NCBI GenBank assembly: GCA_036250195.1
Contig: JAVHZZ010000001.1
Coordinates: 374,896,707-374,960,706, forward strand
Length of the DNA stretch: 64,000 nt
DNA from: Mixophyes australis
Taxonomy: Eukaryota > Chordata > Amphibia > Anura > Limnodynastidae
Direction of reading: 5' to 3'
Made by a program: the position numbers and the translations under genes. The notes beneath the pieces were generated by a model. The model did not search any database. It worked only from the letters and a program-made list of their open reading frames with translations, and was not told the origin of the DNA. Below, piece after piece: positions 34,771-48,254 of this stretch. Within the stretch, counting starts at the first letter, position 1. Every line of letters begins with the position of its first letter.

Positions 34771-34826
34771 GATGGTGATGACATCACCAGTGTCCACTGT
34801 AACCATGGAGACGCAGTAAATAAACA
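34771..34826 (+). promoter_or_regulatory. RFX X-box plus forkhead sites, copy 2
   Basis: GTAACCATGGAGAC at 34,799-34,812 and GTAAATAAACA at 34,816-34,826 are identical to copy 1, with three instead of four bases between them. The upstream palindrome is here GGTGATGACATCACC. The cluster starts about 145 bp upstream of the ATG. The motifs are unchanged although the spacer and nearby bases have indels. Confidence 0.7.
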
Positions 34827-34955
34827 GCTACAGATTTGTTTATGTTTGATTTGACCTAATGGCAGTTGATGGTCAGGTCAGAGGACATCTCATCTGAGAG
34901 AGACTAGAGAGATATTACCCATTGCTACCTTACCATATTACCTTACATCAGTATC

Positions 34956-37900
34956 ATGGCAGGTAAGATTTCTTGTCATCTAATGCATAATAACTCATGA
35001 CAGTGTAAAATTAATTATGTCCAGCTAAAACCAAATGTAATACATAAACATAACTTATGATGGTAAGTGACAACCAAGTATTCAGATTTGTTTATTATTA
35101 TCTAAGCTACTTCCAATGGGACATATTGAATTCTTGAAATGTATCAATAGGAATTAAATATTTTTGAGCAATCTAATATCTTGACGTTAGTCAATATATA
35201 AAATATACTATATTATTTTGTCAGTCTTGTATGTCAAATTCATTGATGAGTTTTAGGCTGCAACACAACATCACCAGTTTTCTTTTTAACTATGAGATGT
35301 TTATCCATTAAACTGTGAAATAAATAAACAAAGTGAGATATGTTTACTTAAATGATAATTTCATCTAAAACTAAGGGGGGTATTCATTTGTTGCCGTTAA
35401 CGCTCTCAAACGAGCGCTCTAAAAATATTAGCGTTAATACGGTAAATACTCGCTAAATTTCATCTCGCAGCTCCCTGAGCTGCAACATGAAATTCAGCGA
35501 GTTAACTACCGTATTAACGATATTTACGCACATATTACCGTATAAACTGTAATATTTTTCGAGCGCTCGGTTTTTTTTGTTTTAGCGCGTTAAAAGCAAC
35601 AACTGAATACCCCCTAAAAGTCATTTAAATATATTGATGAGTTTTAGGCTGTAAAATCACCAGTTTTCTTTTTAACTTTGAGATGTTTATCCATTAAACT
35701 GTGAAATAAATAAACAAAGTGAGATATTTTTACTTAAATGATAATTTCATCTAAAACTAAAAGTCATTTATGGATGGATTTCAAAAAGATAGGGAAAAAT
35801 GAAAGCTATATTTACTTTTAGACTGGCTTTACCCCCATCAGGCAGGTCCCCGAATGCACCAAGGGCTCCTCTCTGCAATCCTACTAAGTCAGTCCTGTTT
35901 CATACAGTCTGAGCATGTGTCATGGCCCCTCATGTATGACAACACTGCTGCGTGTTTCTGTCAGGCCATCACTAGTAAGAGAGACGATCACAATCTAGGC
36001 AGATACAAATATTATTAAGTATTACAACTTCTACATGTAAATGGGCATTAGGCATAAAAGAAAATGAGCCATTATAAGTGTACTGTTACTAAGCTGTGAT
36101 ATAATGGATCGCTAAGGAAACGTAAATGTCCCCCTCACTGAAAAAGTGAGGTTAGTCTGATAAAAACCGACATTGCACTTTATTGCAGAGTCTTTCCACT
36201 CTTCATTTTCAAACTCAAGCTCTAAACTCAGGTCACCATCGTGCAGAGGGAAGTCAGGATTACACCTAGACACCCGCCATGATGCATTAGGATGGGGGTA
36301 ATCAACATACTTGTTTCAGTGTAAAAAACAATTACTCCTTAAAATATTAAGGCATAATTCTATCCAATGTGGATTATAACATTATACTGGTAATTCATGG
36401 TACATTGACTTATAACATTATATAGCTGCAAGTAAAAAAACAAATAAGCAGGACACACTTGGCCCAACAAACTGTGCAATACTATGATCCCTTTTAAGCA
36501 GATACCTTTACCCCCCAAATTTAGCTTTGCACAAAACAGTTTTGTCAACTTCCATTATTATTTTTCTTTTAATTTCCAGCACTCATGCTAATATTATTAA
36601 AAATGTTGGACCATTTAAAATAGGCCTCAATTGTGACTAATAAGCATTCAAAGTTGAGTGTAGTAGTAGTCTTATATAACATACACTGCGTGCAATGTAA
36701 TGATATGTATGGGATATAACCAGAAAAAGTGTTTGAAAAGAAAACGAATTCCTGAAGCAGCAGTTATAGAAAGACACTGATGACTATATAGGGACTGAGC
36801 CCTTAAAATACGTATCTGTTTTTTGTGCGTATCGTACGCAATTCCTTTCTGCACATGCCCAGAACAAGGACACTCGGCCATCGATGAAAGCAAGTCCGCT
36901 GCGTATGACAACGCAAATAACTGTTACAACGGCCTATGATTTCGGGGAGTGAACAGGGCGGGGAAGGGGCTTGTGCCCATACTCGATGCACAATGTGGGC
37001 GTGCCAAACTGAAGCGAATGCAGCTACGTTAACATGAAGCTCTGTGTTTGTAAAAGTTTCTTGTTTTTCTGCCGTATCTCTTGCACCAGCTAAAGGTCTA
37101 GTCTAAGTCATGGGTAAGTATTGTATGCATGCTATAACATGTGTCTGCAATCAGGAGCAACTGTAACAATGTATTTTATGTACAGTAGACATTACAGTAT
37201 ACATTAGACATTACATGTACAGTAGACAGCCTAATAAATGTTTTTCAATGGAAAAAAAATATATAATTATTTTTTTTATACAGTTTCCATTTCTAATCAT
37301 AAATGACTATATTATTGACAGGTAACATTAATTGTTTTTTATTTTCTCTGTGCGTTCTTTTGAGATTTCATATTCTACATACGTATTGTACACATCCTGC
37401 AGTGTCTGGTCTTGTAGAGCAGAGTGAACCTACACCCATTGTCAACACCACACGTATCTTGAGATCTGCTCCTTGCTGACTCCGGGAGTACGCAGAGCCG
37501 ATTTACGTGCCGTTGAGGACAACAGCACGATGTGCTCAGTATCCGTCTCTTAATGACCAATAGTCCAATAGTCTTAAATATAAACTATCCCCTAAGCAGA
37601 ACACTTACCTGACTCATCTCCGGCACAGAGCTCTGCACTATTCTGTGGGTCTGCATCTATTCTGTCACAGCTGACATACTTTTTTCTACAGGGCCATGGT
37701 CTCCATTAACATTCTTAGCAACACACCGGCTTCTGCCCCTAGCAATAAATGCGCTACAAGTTTCTATAGCACCGTAGGTGTATAAGTGTTGGTGTGATCC
37801 TTTAGTGGAGTAAAGTGACTCCAAGCCTGATGCAGTGTGAGACCAGCTTTAGTAAACTAACACCAACCCCACCAGGCCATGTATAACTAAATGTGTAATC

Positions 37901-39151
37901 AATCAAAGCCTTTATATTTAATCTTTATCAGATTCATAATGTATCTGGGGTAAAGCTCTTCATTCGCTCTTCATCAGACATGATTCAACTGGTACATTGG
38001 GGGGAAAAAACTAAACATTTTTTCTTATATTTGTTTTTGGGTCTCACATTGTCTAGAGAAATTAATTAAGAAAGAAAACTACCCACAGGGGATGGGCTGG
38101 AATACAATAAGACATTTTTAGGTTGAAATATCTTAGTATATAGACTGTTCTCTGTACTTTGAGAGGTTGAAAAATATAAAGATTCAGATAGTAGTGGAAA
38201 AATCATTGTTTTGATCCCTCACAATATTTTGGACTTATTGAAGCTCTCAGATACATGTGAAGTGTTGGGAAACATCATTACATTTTTTGCACCACAAACT
38301 GTTGTGGGAAATTATGACCAATCATATCTCAAAGGAGATTCTTTTTTTACAGATATGATGACTTTCTATCTTGTAATCTTAAACAGACAACACCAAAATC
38401 CCCTAACCCCCATCCAGCTTTCTGCTGGAAAAGTGTGGAAAATTTCACCCCTTCTTTGCTGATTTTTCGGTCCATTTTCACCTTGATGTATACCCTGTGG
38501 GATTGAAAAGGATTTTAAGGGAATATTATTGTTAAGAACAGTCCAAGTATTGAAAATTGCATTCATGAAACAGCATTTATAATAATAAACACCATTTTAT
38601 GTATTACAATATTATATTATTAAATTATTATTTTCTTTGCAGACTCTTTAAGGAATACTTCAGATAATAATGCCACTGACATAACAGCTCCAAAAAGCCA
38701 GATCAGCAGGTTACGCCTTCAGCTACAGGAATCGGTTAATTACTTCCATGAACTGGGTAAAAGAACAAGTAATCAAATCCAAAGCCACACTAAATCTTAT
38801 CAAAACAACATGGAGTATAGCAAAAAAATAGTCAACAAAACTTCAGATTCCATCCTCCAGCAGAAGCCTACTCGTAATATGCAGGTGTCCAGAAAACTTT
38901 TCCAAGCAGGGCTGAAAAACACCAAAGCTCCTAACATCCCTGGAATGCCAAAATCATCTATTTTTCGGGGACCGGAGGTTTCTATACCGATTCCTCCAGA
39001 GAAGAGAAAGGAAAGAGAGGCCTTGAAAAGGAGAGCTCAGAAGGAGCGAGAAGAGGCCGCTAAATACCCCAGGAAGAGAGGGCCACAAATCCTAAATCAG
39101 AGGATTAAGGATCAACAAATTGCCCTTCACTATGGATATTTATTTTGTTAA
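34956..39151 (+). CDS. Two-exon gene, unknown small basic protein, copy 2
   Basis: Exon 1 gives ATGGCAG (34,956-34,962) with donor GTAAGAT. Exon 2 begins at 38,643 after TTCTTTGCAG and ends with TAA at 39,151. The product has 171 residues, as in copy 1. One codon is gained near residue 62 and one phenylalanine codon lost near 89, so both indels keep the frame. The first 54 residues are identical to copy 1. Changes gather between residues 55 and 112, and most change the amino acid. The basic segment and the ending HYGYLFC are kept. The intron carries a MITE and a local duplication. Function is unknown; the shared promoter motifs hint at ciliary or testis expression. Confidence 0.77.
35241..35760. 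repeat. Local tandem duplication in the intron of copy 2
   Basis: The block from GATGAGTTTTAGGCTG to CATCTAAAACTAA occurs at about 35,245-35,374 and again at about 35,635-35,760. Copy 1 has it once (about 11,001-11,132). The second block lacks a few bases and is about 95% similar. A MITE lies between them. Confidence 0.85.
35375..35614. mobile_element. MITE with GGGGGTATTCA termini
   Basis: The element begins GGGGGGTATTCATTTGTTGC and ends GCAACAACTGAATACCCCC. It is flanked by TAA on both sides (35,372-35,374 and 35,615-35,617). A TWA duplication with G-rich termini fits the PIF/Harbinger superfamily. It is private to unit 2 and non-coding. The interior is largely palindromic. Confidence 0.85.
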
Positions 39152-39649
39152 TTTATCTCTTTGAGTATCTGGGTGGACAATTTATCTGATGACTAGTCCT
39201 TGCCTTCAATCAGTATGCCCCATTACTTTACTTCTGGTAGATAAACTTCTTTTTATGCAAATTAATATTTTCCAATTGACATAAATTGTTCTGTTTCTGG
39301 ATAATTTGCTGGAGCTGTGCCTGAACCTGCACAGATTCACAATCAATAGCCAGCAGTGAGTCAATCGCAGCAAGCCATGTCAATGAGCCTCACCTCCAGA
39401 ACTGGTCTGGGTAGACCATTGCAGGATCAGCAAGAAGAAGGAGAAAGGCATCCAAGAGTGAGGAGGAAGAAGAAGAAGGATCCTCTTTAACCAGAAGGAG
39501 GAGTCTTCTGCAGACTGAACTAACACAACTAACATCATCTTCCTCTTGGCTGAGTCCAAGGATCACTCACAGGCTCATTCGTATTGCATTCGTCTAAACT
39601 TCTTATGTAGTGCCCTGTTACACAGGAACCCATCCAGGCCATCATCTTT

Positions 39650-40334
39650 CTAGCCTAGAGCAGGTACCCAGGGGGTTTCTTCCTCATCAGCTGCCGGAAC
39701 CTCCCAATCATTGAGCACCTCTGCTGTTGCTCTTGACTCCTCTTCAGAGGCTGGCAACATCCACCACTCATTAGCTGCACTCTCTAGAGTACCTTTTTCT
39801 CTCTCAGATAATTCTTCAGCAGTTACCTCCTCCGGTGTATCTATTCTGTCTATCTTCTTAGGCACCACCGGGTTGGCATCTTTACATGTCCACACATACA
39901 GTAAGTCACAGTGGCAGGTTTTCACAGGTCTACCTACTTCTTCAGAGACCACTTCATCTTCAGACTTCAACGAATTGTCAACTGTAACCGACATCTTCCA
40001 TGCCCATATCTCTGCTTCCTGCACATGCAGGTATCCTTGCCGAACATCTTGTTCAGATGGGACGATCACCTATGATCCAGTCCAGCAGGCTCTGTCAATC
40101 ATTCTCTCCATATTCCAGTGCATCGGGAGACCACATTTCTAAGACTCCTTTCACCTTTAGACCGTCGTGTGTGAAGTGTCCTGGCAGCTGACACTTCCAA
40201 CAAAACACTTGTTTCAGCTCCCACTGCTCGGCACATCTGTCCTCCTTCTCCTTTTCTTGCCACTGTAATGTTCTCTGCAGGCATGTGTACACCTCCTTCA
40301 TCGTTATCACTAGGTTGGGTCCCTTGTACTTCAA
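39650..40334 (-). pseudogene. CCHC gag-like remnant, first repeat, unit 2
   Basis: This is the unit 2 counterpart of 15,153-15,834, with FCWKCQLPGHFTHDG and the acidic tail. The final cysteine of the knuckle is again missing (glycine here). The frame break between the two pieces is shared, so the protein was already dead before duplication. Confidence 0.6.
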
Positions 40335-41209
40335 GATGATCCCCAGGTTGATGAATGTGACTCTACCGACTATGCTAAATGTAAAAGGTCCTGGAAGACA
40401 ACAGGCAAAGGTCTTACCTATTCACCATGCAGACACTGACGAATCCAGAGAAGCGCTTCACGTGGGGGTTTATCAATTATCCTTGCAGTCTTGTCCAATT
40501 GTCCTTGTAGGGATTACTCACTGTCTTACCATATCCAGGTCCACCTTGTGCTCAATTAACTTCTCTATTGGCCTAGAGACCGAAAATGTGCCAACTGGCC
40601 TTGTGTCCAACAGTGCTGTTAGTGGGCAAAGTAAACAGTATGTAAACCATACTTAACTGCTCCATGCAGGAACTGGATCTTCTCCCCACTGCTTCCACTT
40701 CTTCCAGCTGTCGGCACTTCTACTCATGTTCAATACTTTACTTGATTGAAGAGGCTCTGTCCTCTTCTGTGTGCCCCAGACTCTTCCGCTTGTTTGAAGA
40801 GGGTCCTTCTTCATTTTTGGCATTTTTCTGCTTCTTCTTTTGTCAGAAAATTCAAATGGCCAACTGTGAAACTCAATTGACTGGCAGTCCTGGCCATTGA
40901 TTGGCTAACAGTGAATCTGTTCAAATTCTCTGTCACTAAAGTAAGAAGTTCAGAGAGTCCAGACTTACTTGTGCTGGATTGGTCATTTGGTAACTAGAAT
41001 GCACTTTTTTCTTCGACTGCTGGTTGGCTCTAGTGCTGTCCTCTTGGGCACAGCTTCAGGGTCACACTGGGGACACTCTTCTACATTTCTTTCTTCTTTT
41101 TTCTGTGTTTTTTTCACAATTAACTTCTTCTTTTTGATGGCAGAGTCAAATCTTTGATTACTGGCACGTCAGTACTGCATCTGCTGCAAGCTATTAGATA
41201 GTGCACTCT

Positions 41210-41800
41210 TATACAGGATCCAATCGAGGTGGTCAGCTTTCTCACCAACAGCACTTACCAAGGGGTTTCCTACACAGCTGCTGGAGCCTCCCAATCAATT
41301 GTCACCTCTGCTGTGGCTCTTGGCTCCTATACAGAGGTGACATCCACCACTTACCAGCTGCAATATCCATAGTACCTTCTTCTCTCTCAGGTACCTCATC
41401 TCCAGAATTCTCCTCTATGGTACCTAATGCGTCCATCCATCCATCCATCCAGCATATCCCAGAGGAGAGTATTCACAGGTCTACCCTCCTCCTTAGGGAC
41501 CACCTTCTCCACGGACATAGACAAGACATCTGCTGTATCCAACATCTACATCCCCCACTCTGCTTTCCTTCCCGGGAATCTTGTCCAGATAGGTTAATTA
41601 CCTGTGATCCACTGTCCAGCAACCTCTGCATAGCATTTCCTTCAACATCCAGAGCAGTGGGAGAGCACTTTTCAAGGACGTCCTCCATCGGACAGTTGCA
41701 TGTAAGTGTGCTAGCTGAACACTTCCAACACTGCACTTCTTCTGGCTTCTGTTGTCGGGTACTTATATATTTTTACTCTTTCCCTTGCTGCTGCAATATT
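41210..41800 (-). pseudogene. CCHC gag-like remnant, second repeat, unit 2
   Basis: The reverse strand reads QCWKCSASTLTCNCP and DVLEKCSPTALDVEGN, as in unit 1. The long plus-strand frame over the same bases (41,201-41,920) is antisense to this and is not taken as a gene. Confidence 0.6.
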
Positions 41801-42314
41801 CTCTGGAGACATGTGTTCATTTCCAACTGTGCCTGTCATTTAAATACAAGAGAAATCTCTCAGCTGCACGCAATTAAAATGATTAGTTTGGGTTTCTGCA
41901 GCTTTCCCTCATGGAGTTAACTTTACTGAAAGTGTTGCAGCCAATAGTAGCACAGGGGAGGGGCCACTTCCCTGCTATAGCTCCTAACACTAGGAGTGGC
42001 TTTTGTGTTACAATCGTGCTGCTGACGAGAGGATTTGCATCCAAACGAAGGCTTAGTATACTGTAGAACTTTCACACTTTAAAACCCCCCTTTTTTCCAC
42101 AGCTATCATCCTCTCCAAAATCTAGAATCCCCACCTTGCCCCATATGATTAGCACCACCTTTCCCGTTATTTAAATCCCCAAATTTGCCTGTCAAGGGTC
42201 CCTAGTATCCTTGTCCCGGTTAACAGTCATACATCGTAGCTCACTCACCTTTCACACACACACATATCCCTCACGACCCCCCCCTTTCTTTTTTATTACC
42301 AAAACCTGCCCCCA

Positions 42315-43057
42315 TTGTCTTTCCTACCCACAACCATACCCCGACCTAAAAGGACCAGGTCTACCCCCGCAAGACACTCACAGCTGATCCCCACACCATT
42401 CGGCTGCACTCCCTTGGCACTGGAGGGCGCCAAGCCATCCGGGGCCTCCAGCCAGAGAGCGGCCGCATCCACCACCGGAATGGCGGCCGTCTTTTTTGAT
42501 GGAGCTGAGGAAGTTCCGCTTGCGGAGACGGGGACTACAACTGATACCGCTGGTGAGAATGAGAACATGGCAGCTTACACTTATAGCCCACCCATCTCTA
42601 CAACTAGTGATGACTCCTCATCATACCACACGCATTTCAAAGGGGGCAACTATAGCAAAGGGGTTTCAGGCCAGCAAGCAATTAAACCACAACAGGTGCC
42701 CTTATGGTTAGTTGTGAAAACACAGCGTTGTTAGCAGGGATTCGTCCCAGGATTAGGGATGAAATTAAGAAGGGTTTCTCTGTTGACTTATTCGAGCTAA
42801 CAAATTCAGCGCAAAAGCATCTAGCAGCAGCGGGGGTGAAGGGAGGCATGGGTACGGACACGTATAAATCTTTCCCAAATTGGCTAAGCGGTTATTGCGC
42901 GTTCGCAGCATGCTATTTAGAGACTAGGCCATCGGCTTACGTGGAGGTGTGCAAATACTTGCATCTCATAATTTTTGTATACGAGCGGCCAGGAACATGG
43001 CGGGCGTACGACGAGCAATTCCGGGAAAAAGTCAGTGAGTGGTCACTTAATGGATGA
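42315..43057 (+). pseudogene. Ngaro gag-like region, unit 2, internally deleted
   Basis: An N-terminal frame MSFLPTTIPRPKR runs through the deletion join and ends at 42,734. The C-terminal conserved part is open from 42,704 to 43,057 in another frame (LLAGIRPRIRDEIKKGFS). The two are separated by a frameshift caused by loss of a base in the AAACCACAACAGG stretch compared with unit 1. Confidence 0.75.
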
Positions 43058-43079
43058 AACTTAATTGAGCAAATATGCA

Positions 43080-44914
43080 TCCTGAACAAGGGGGGCAAGC
43101 CACTCTGTTTCTGTCAGTGGGGAGACGTAGCGCTCCCCAATTATATAACAGGTGCTTTGCATTCAATAATGCGGCTTGCGGGAGAGGCGAAGCTTGTAGA
43201 TAAAGGCACACCTGTTCTTACTGTCGTGGGAACCACCCCGCAGAGAATTGGACAAAAAATAGTAAAGGACCCGGCTGAGGTAGCGGGAATACAGGAGGTG
43301 ACATGTAAAGCCCACTCCCCTATAAACCTCCAAGTTCTTAGCACGTGGCTTCATCTTTACCCTAAAACTGAGGAGGCTTCGTTTCTGTTACATGGCTTCA
43401 GAGATGGTTTCAAACTGCCCATTAAGGGTAAGATATCCACCAGTTTAGTTAATAACCTGAAATCATCTCTCCTCTACAAACATATTTTCGCTGACAAAGT
43501 CCGTCAGGAGGTTAGCCTTGGGCGCATGCTAGGCCCTTTCACTGACCCTCCCATAGCTGGCCTTATTATTTTTATTATTATTATTTCCCTTGTTGGAATA
43601 GTGTCAAAGAAAAGCGTCGGGAGTGTTTAGGCTAATTTAAAATCTATCCCACCCCCCAGGTAGCTCCGCAAACGATGCCACTGATCCCTCTATTAGCACG
43701 GTAACATATCAATCTTTTGACGAAGCACTGTGACTCATCAGAGGTCTAGGGCTAGGCGCATTAATGGCCAAATTAGATATTGAATCCGCTTTTTAGATTG
43801 CTCCCGCTTCATCCGTCATCTTTTAAATACATGGGCTTCCGCATGCCAGATGGGTTCTACATAGATAGGTGCCTTCCCATGGGTTGTTCGGTCTTGTCTG
43901 CCTTCTTTGAGGCATTTAGCTCCTTCCTGCATTGATGCATACAAGCAGGAACGGGCAACCTTGGGGTAGCACACTGCCTAGATGACTTTCTTATATTAGG
44001 TCCCCCTTCTTCTTCCATCTGCGTTGACACCCTTTTCGCTTCCAAAGCTCTTTTTGGCATGATGGGGGTTTCCAGTGGCCCACGAAAAGACAGAAGGACT
44101 TGTTACCACACTATCATTTCTCAAAATTGTGATTGACACTGTTCAAGGTTGCTGTATGCATCCGTTAGATAAAATTAAGAAGCTAGACACCCTAATCTTA
44201 AAGGTACTTTCATCACCCTCCCCCACCCTTCGACGAATCCAATCCCTTTTAGGCTCCCTGAACTTCTCATGCAGGGTAATACCCATGGGCAGAATTTTTT
44301 GTAGAAAACTGGAACTAGCAACGGCCGGGTACACCCACTTCCACGCTCGGATTCGTTTAGGGGAAGAGATTGTGGCAGATTTAAGAATGTGGCTGCGGTT
44401 CCTAGCTAATTTCAATGGCTCCAGAATCTGGCCCACGGAGCAAATATGTGCAATAGCCTTGGATTTACACACGGACGCATCCGGGGCTATAGGTTTTTAG
44501 TGCCTTTTTTCAGGGGGAATGGTGCGTTGCCCCTTGGCCCCTCCTATAAAAGCAAAATAGCTTAATGCGCAACCTATTAGCTCTAGAACTATTCCCCATC
44601 ATGGTAGCTGTTGTACTTTGGGCCCCCGCCTCCGCGGCCGGAACGTGGTTTTTGGTGCGATAATCTTGGCGTGGTACAGACAATCAATCGCCAGAGTGCC
44701 TCATCCCGACCAGCAGTGAACTTTCTTAGGGTGCTGGTTCTTCGTTGCCTGGATCACGACATAACATTTTGAGGCCGCCACGTTCCCGGAGTGGACAATA
44801 AAATAGCTGATGCCCTCTCACGAGGTAAATGGCGGATTTTTAGAGCCCTCGCCCGCCATGCGCAGCGAGTAGGTATAACCTGTGCTAATTATGTTTGGCA
44901 GATGGTAGATCCGG
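43080..44914 (+). pseudogene. DIRS-type reverse transcriptase and RNase H, unit 2
   Basis: Frames at 43,157-43,630 and 44,075-44,500 hold the N-terminal and RNase H parts. The TAG after ESAF (43,794-43,796), the TGA after SSFLH and the TAG after GAIGF are the same as in unit 1. The codon that is TGA at 20,861 in unit 1 is CGA here. The catalytic box again reads CLDD. Confidence 0.88.
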
Positions 44915-44929
44915 CATAAGGAACCTCGC

Positions 44930-45776
44930 AGTGATATCCTTGGCCCCATCCACCAAGAAAACATAGCTTTCGGCGTGGAATCGTTGGGTATGTTTCCAAG
45001 CGATGGGCCATCCAGCTCCTTCCAATTTAGCAGACGCTATGTTCAAATTCATGTGGGATCGATATAGAGAGGGCACATCTAAAGCATCGAGGGTTTCTAC
45101 TTTAGCAGGAATCTCCTTCATGGCCAAATTGCAAGGTGTCCCCGACCCCACAAAGGTTTTCCTCATAAGTAAAGCGTTAAAAGGGTGGGCGAAACTACAT
45201 CCAGTTTTAGCAGATAGTCGTAGATCAATTCTTGGCCCCTTGTTAGTACGATTGGTGGGGGCTTTGTCTGTGATTGCGAACGACACTTATGAGGAGTTAC
45301 TGTTTAGCGCAGCATTTTCCATGGCATATCACGGGGCCTTCAAGGTTAGTGAGCTAGTGGTGCATTCCAACAGACACCTAGGCTCAGCTTTGCTATCAAG
45401 CAGGTTATGTGTTTACCCACTACCATTCAATGTAAGATATCAAGTTCCAAGACAGATCAAATGGGAAGAGGTCAGTGGGTAATTTTATCGGCCCAACAGG
45501 ACACGATTATTTGCCCAGTCACTCTCTGTCTTAGATTTGCCCATTCCCGCCCCCAAAACCCTGTATGGTTAGTTCATAATGATGGTTCTCCACTCACCAA
45601 GTTTCAGTTTAACACCCTTTGAAGAGAGGTTTAGTTAATTTAGGTTTAAACCCTGCGGATTATGGAACGTATTAATTTAAGATAGGGGCAGCTACTGCTG
45701 CTGCTATGGGTGGTGCTACAACCCCCGAAATTCAGTCGCTAGGACGGTGGAATCAGACTCTTACAAGAAATATATA
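44930..45776 (+). pseudogene. Tyrosine recombinase, unit 2
   Basis: A 159-codon frame at 45,003-45,482 covers the N-terminal half and HGAFKVSELVV, where the catalytic arginine is lysine. The C-terminal part reads YGTY, stop, FKIGAATAAAMGG and IQSLGRWN. The histidine is tyrosine, as in unit 1, with a private stop at 45,673 and R to K. It could not be active. Confidence 0.88.
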
Positions 45777-46059
45777 AGGCCAGATAATTAATATCCTTCT
45801 TCCGTTTGTCTCCTCTATTGTGGCGACCCAAGGCTCCTCCGCCTGCCGTTTTAACGGAGGCACGAAGGGCTTTTCTCCCATTTTTCTCCTTGGACCAAGG
45901 CCTGCTTAGGGGCCCTGAGGTTTTATGGGTTTTCACCTTCGTTTGGGTCAAAGCTCTTTCTATCTTACTTTCTGCTTTTGCTTACTATTTGTTACAAATG
46001 TTCTATTTTGGTTAGTAAACCAGTTATATTTGATGTGTTTTTGTCCTAGGCATGTCTTC

Positions 46060-46585
46060 TAAACGGATTTGAATTTGGGTAATGGGGCACTCCTATGTGT
46101 TTTGGGTGGCCAAGCACTCTATGGCCTCCAACAGGTCATTTGTTAATACCCCCATAGACATCAAATGAATTGGTAAGAGGGGGATGAAATGGCAGGCACT
46201 TATACCATCATTAGGCCAGGAGATTGCTAGGCATGGTATACCTGACATCTTAGTCATCTATTTGGGGTGCAACGATTTGGGTTTGTGCACATCTTTGGCC
46301 TTCATTACCCAAATAAGGGAAAGTTTGGAAGAAATCACCACGCGATGGCATGGAATTCATATATGTTGGTCAGACATAATACCGCTTCCGTGCTGGAGGT
46401 CTGATACCCCCTCTTTAGTCATGCCCACATTGTCAGGAAATGTAACAAAGGCATCAGACGAATTTTAAGGGTTTTAGGGCGATCTGTTATAGAACATCCT
46501 TTGCTTTCTTCTAAGGCAGCCCACCTTTTCAGAGTAGAAGGGGTTCACCTGTCAAACGATGGGGTTTGGATATTCCTGGATCAGA
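46060..46585 (+). pseudogene. SGNH-hydrolase-like domain of Ngaro, unit 2
   Basis: Translation gives IWVMGHSYVFWVAKHS for the first block, LGCNDLG for the GxND block and HLSNDGVWIFLDQ for the last block. Frame breaks occur near 46,165 and 46,420. The blocks follow the order of SGNH hydrolases and the position known for Ngaro elements. Confidence 0.72.
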
Positions 46586-47574
46586 TATTCTGGAACCTTA
46601 GGTCGGATGTTAGGAAGCTTGGTGGCGGGCCGTGAACCCCTATGGTTTGCAGCATGTTTATTTGGTAGGAGAGCAGCTCAGCCAGCAACCAGAGAGCATA
46701 TGGTGCTTGTTACCTGTTTATTAAGCCATACTCCTTTCGAAGTCACCAGACTCTTGGACCTCTGCGAGGAGGATCTATTGGCCTGCTCAGCAGTTGCAGG
46801 CCATCGTCGAGTCCTGAAAGCTAGTAGACCCCCTAGTACATCCTAGCACCGGCCAATAGATAAGGTATAACCTGCTTTGGTGATTAGGCGTGTAACCTTT
46901 TTCCACCTTTATTGGTTTTGCTAGTGTGGCTGACTGCCCTGCTCTCGCCGCCACCTTCAGTTTTTCGTATTTAGTCCTTCTTCAATAAACTCCTCTTTTT
47001 TCTAACCTTAATCAGTTGTCGTGTGGTTATTGGTTTATTATTATGGTTTAAGTTAAGTGTGTAATGGGGTGGTTGTAGGAACTTCAGCTATATGCATTTT
47101 AAGAGAATGGCCTCAAAAGAGATGACATACAGGTACACATTTTTTTTAAGGAAAAGCACAATCAAAGCAGGTAATAATATTAATAAATATAAAACTTCTA
47201 CACATGTAGATGTGAATTAGGTATAAAACAAAATGAGTCAATTTAAGAATCCTCTTACTAAGATTGAAATAATGAATCACTAATGAAAATAAAAATTAGA
47301 GATGAGCGCACTCGGATTTATGAAATCCGAGCCCACCCGAACGTTGCCGATCCGAGTCGGATCCGAGACAGATCCGAGTATTGGCCCCAAATTAAAATCT
47401 GAAACTGAGGCTCTGACTCATAATCCCGTTGTCGGATCTCGCGATACTCGGATCCTATAAATTCCCCGCTAGTCGCCGCCATCTTCACTCGGGCATTGAT
47501 CAGGGTAGAGGGAGGGTGTGTTAGGTGGTCCTCTGTCCTGCTATATCTCGTGCTGTTCAGTTAAGTTCTGTGCT

Positions 47575-47960
47575 GTTCAGTTAAGTTCTGTGCTGTGCTG
47601 TGCTGTGCTGTGCTGTGCTCAGTCCAGTGGTGCTGTGTCCTGTGCTCTGTCCTTCTGAGGTCAGTGGTGCTGCTGGGTCCTGTGCTGTGTCCTGTTCAGT
47701 CCAGTGGTGCTGTGTCCTGTGCTCTGTGCTTCTAAGGGCTTAGTTATTTCCCCATTATTCCCAAGTTTTTAAAAAATAAAAAAAAGTTATTTAAAAAAAA
47801 TACAAAAAACTTATTACATTTTTTTTATAATTACAACAAAATTTGCACAACCAATCCTGCAGTATAAGCCCATTGGTACTGCAATATTACCAAGTTTACA
47901 CATTCAGCAGTAAAAGTCCAGTGGTTCTGCAATATTACAAAGTTCACACATTCTGCAGTA
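47575..47960. repeat. hAT 5' simple and low-complexity repeats
   Basis: A (TGTGC)n run at about 47,585-47,620 is followed by longer CTGTGTCCTGTGCTCTGTCC repeats. A further copy of this block occurs at 47,965-48,070. Poly(A)-rich stretches separate them. Confidence 0.75.
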
Positions 47961-48254
47961 TCAGTCCAGTGGTGCTGTGTCCTGTGCTCTGTCCTGCTGA
48001 GTTCAGTAGTGCTGCTGGGTCCTGTGCTGTGTCCTGTTCAGTCCAGTGGTGCTGTGTCCTGTGCTCTGTTCTTCTAAGGGCATAGTTATTTCCCCATTAT
48101 TCCCAAGTTTTTAAAAAATAAAAAAAAAGTTATAAAAAAAATTTAAATAAAAAATTAAAAAAAATAATAATTATAACTAAATTTGCAAAACCAATCCAGC
48201 AGTATATAAGCTCATTGGTACTGCAATATTACCAAGTTCACACATTCAGCAGTA

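Larger units (their letters stand above)
42080..47015 (+). mobile_element. Ngaro-type retrotransposon, unit 2, dead
   Basis: Same order of domains as at 17,600-23,645. About 1.2 kb of the 5' gag region is missing, with the join after TTTTTTGATGGAGC at about 42,502. It retains about 90 bp of early gag lost in unit 1. The two copies together show which lesions are old (shared) and which are recent (private). Ends are approximate. Confidence 0.88.
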
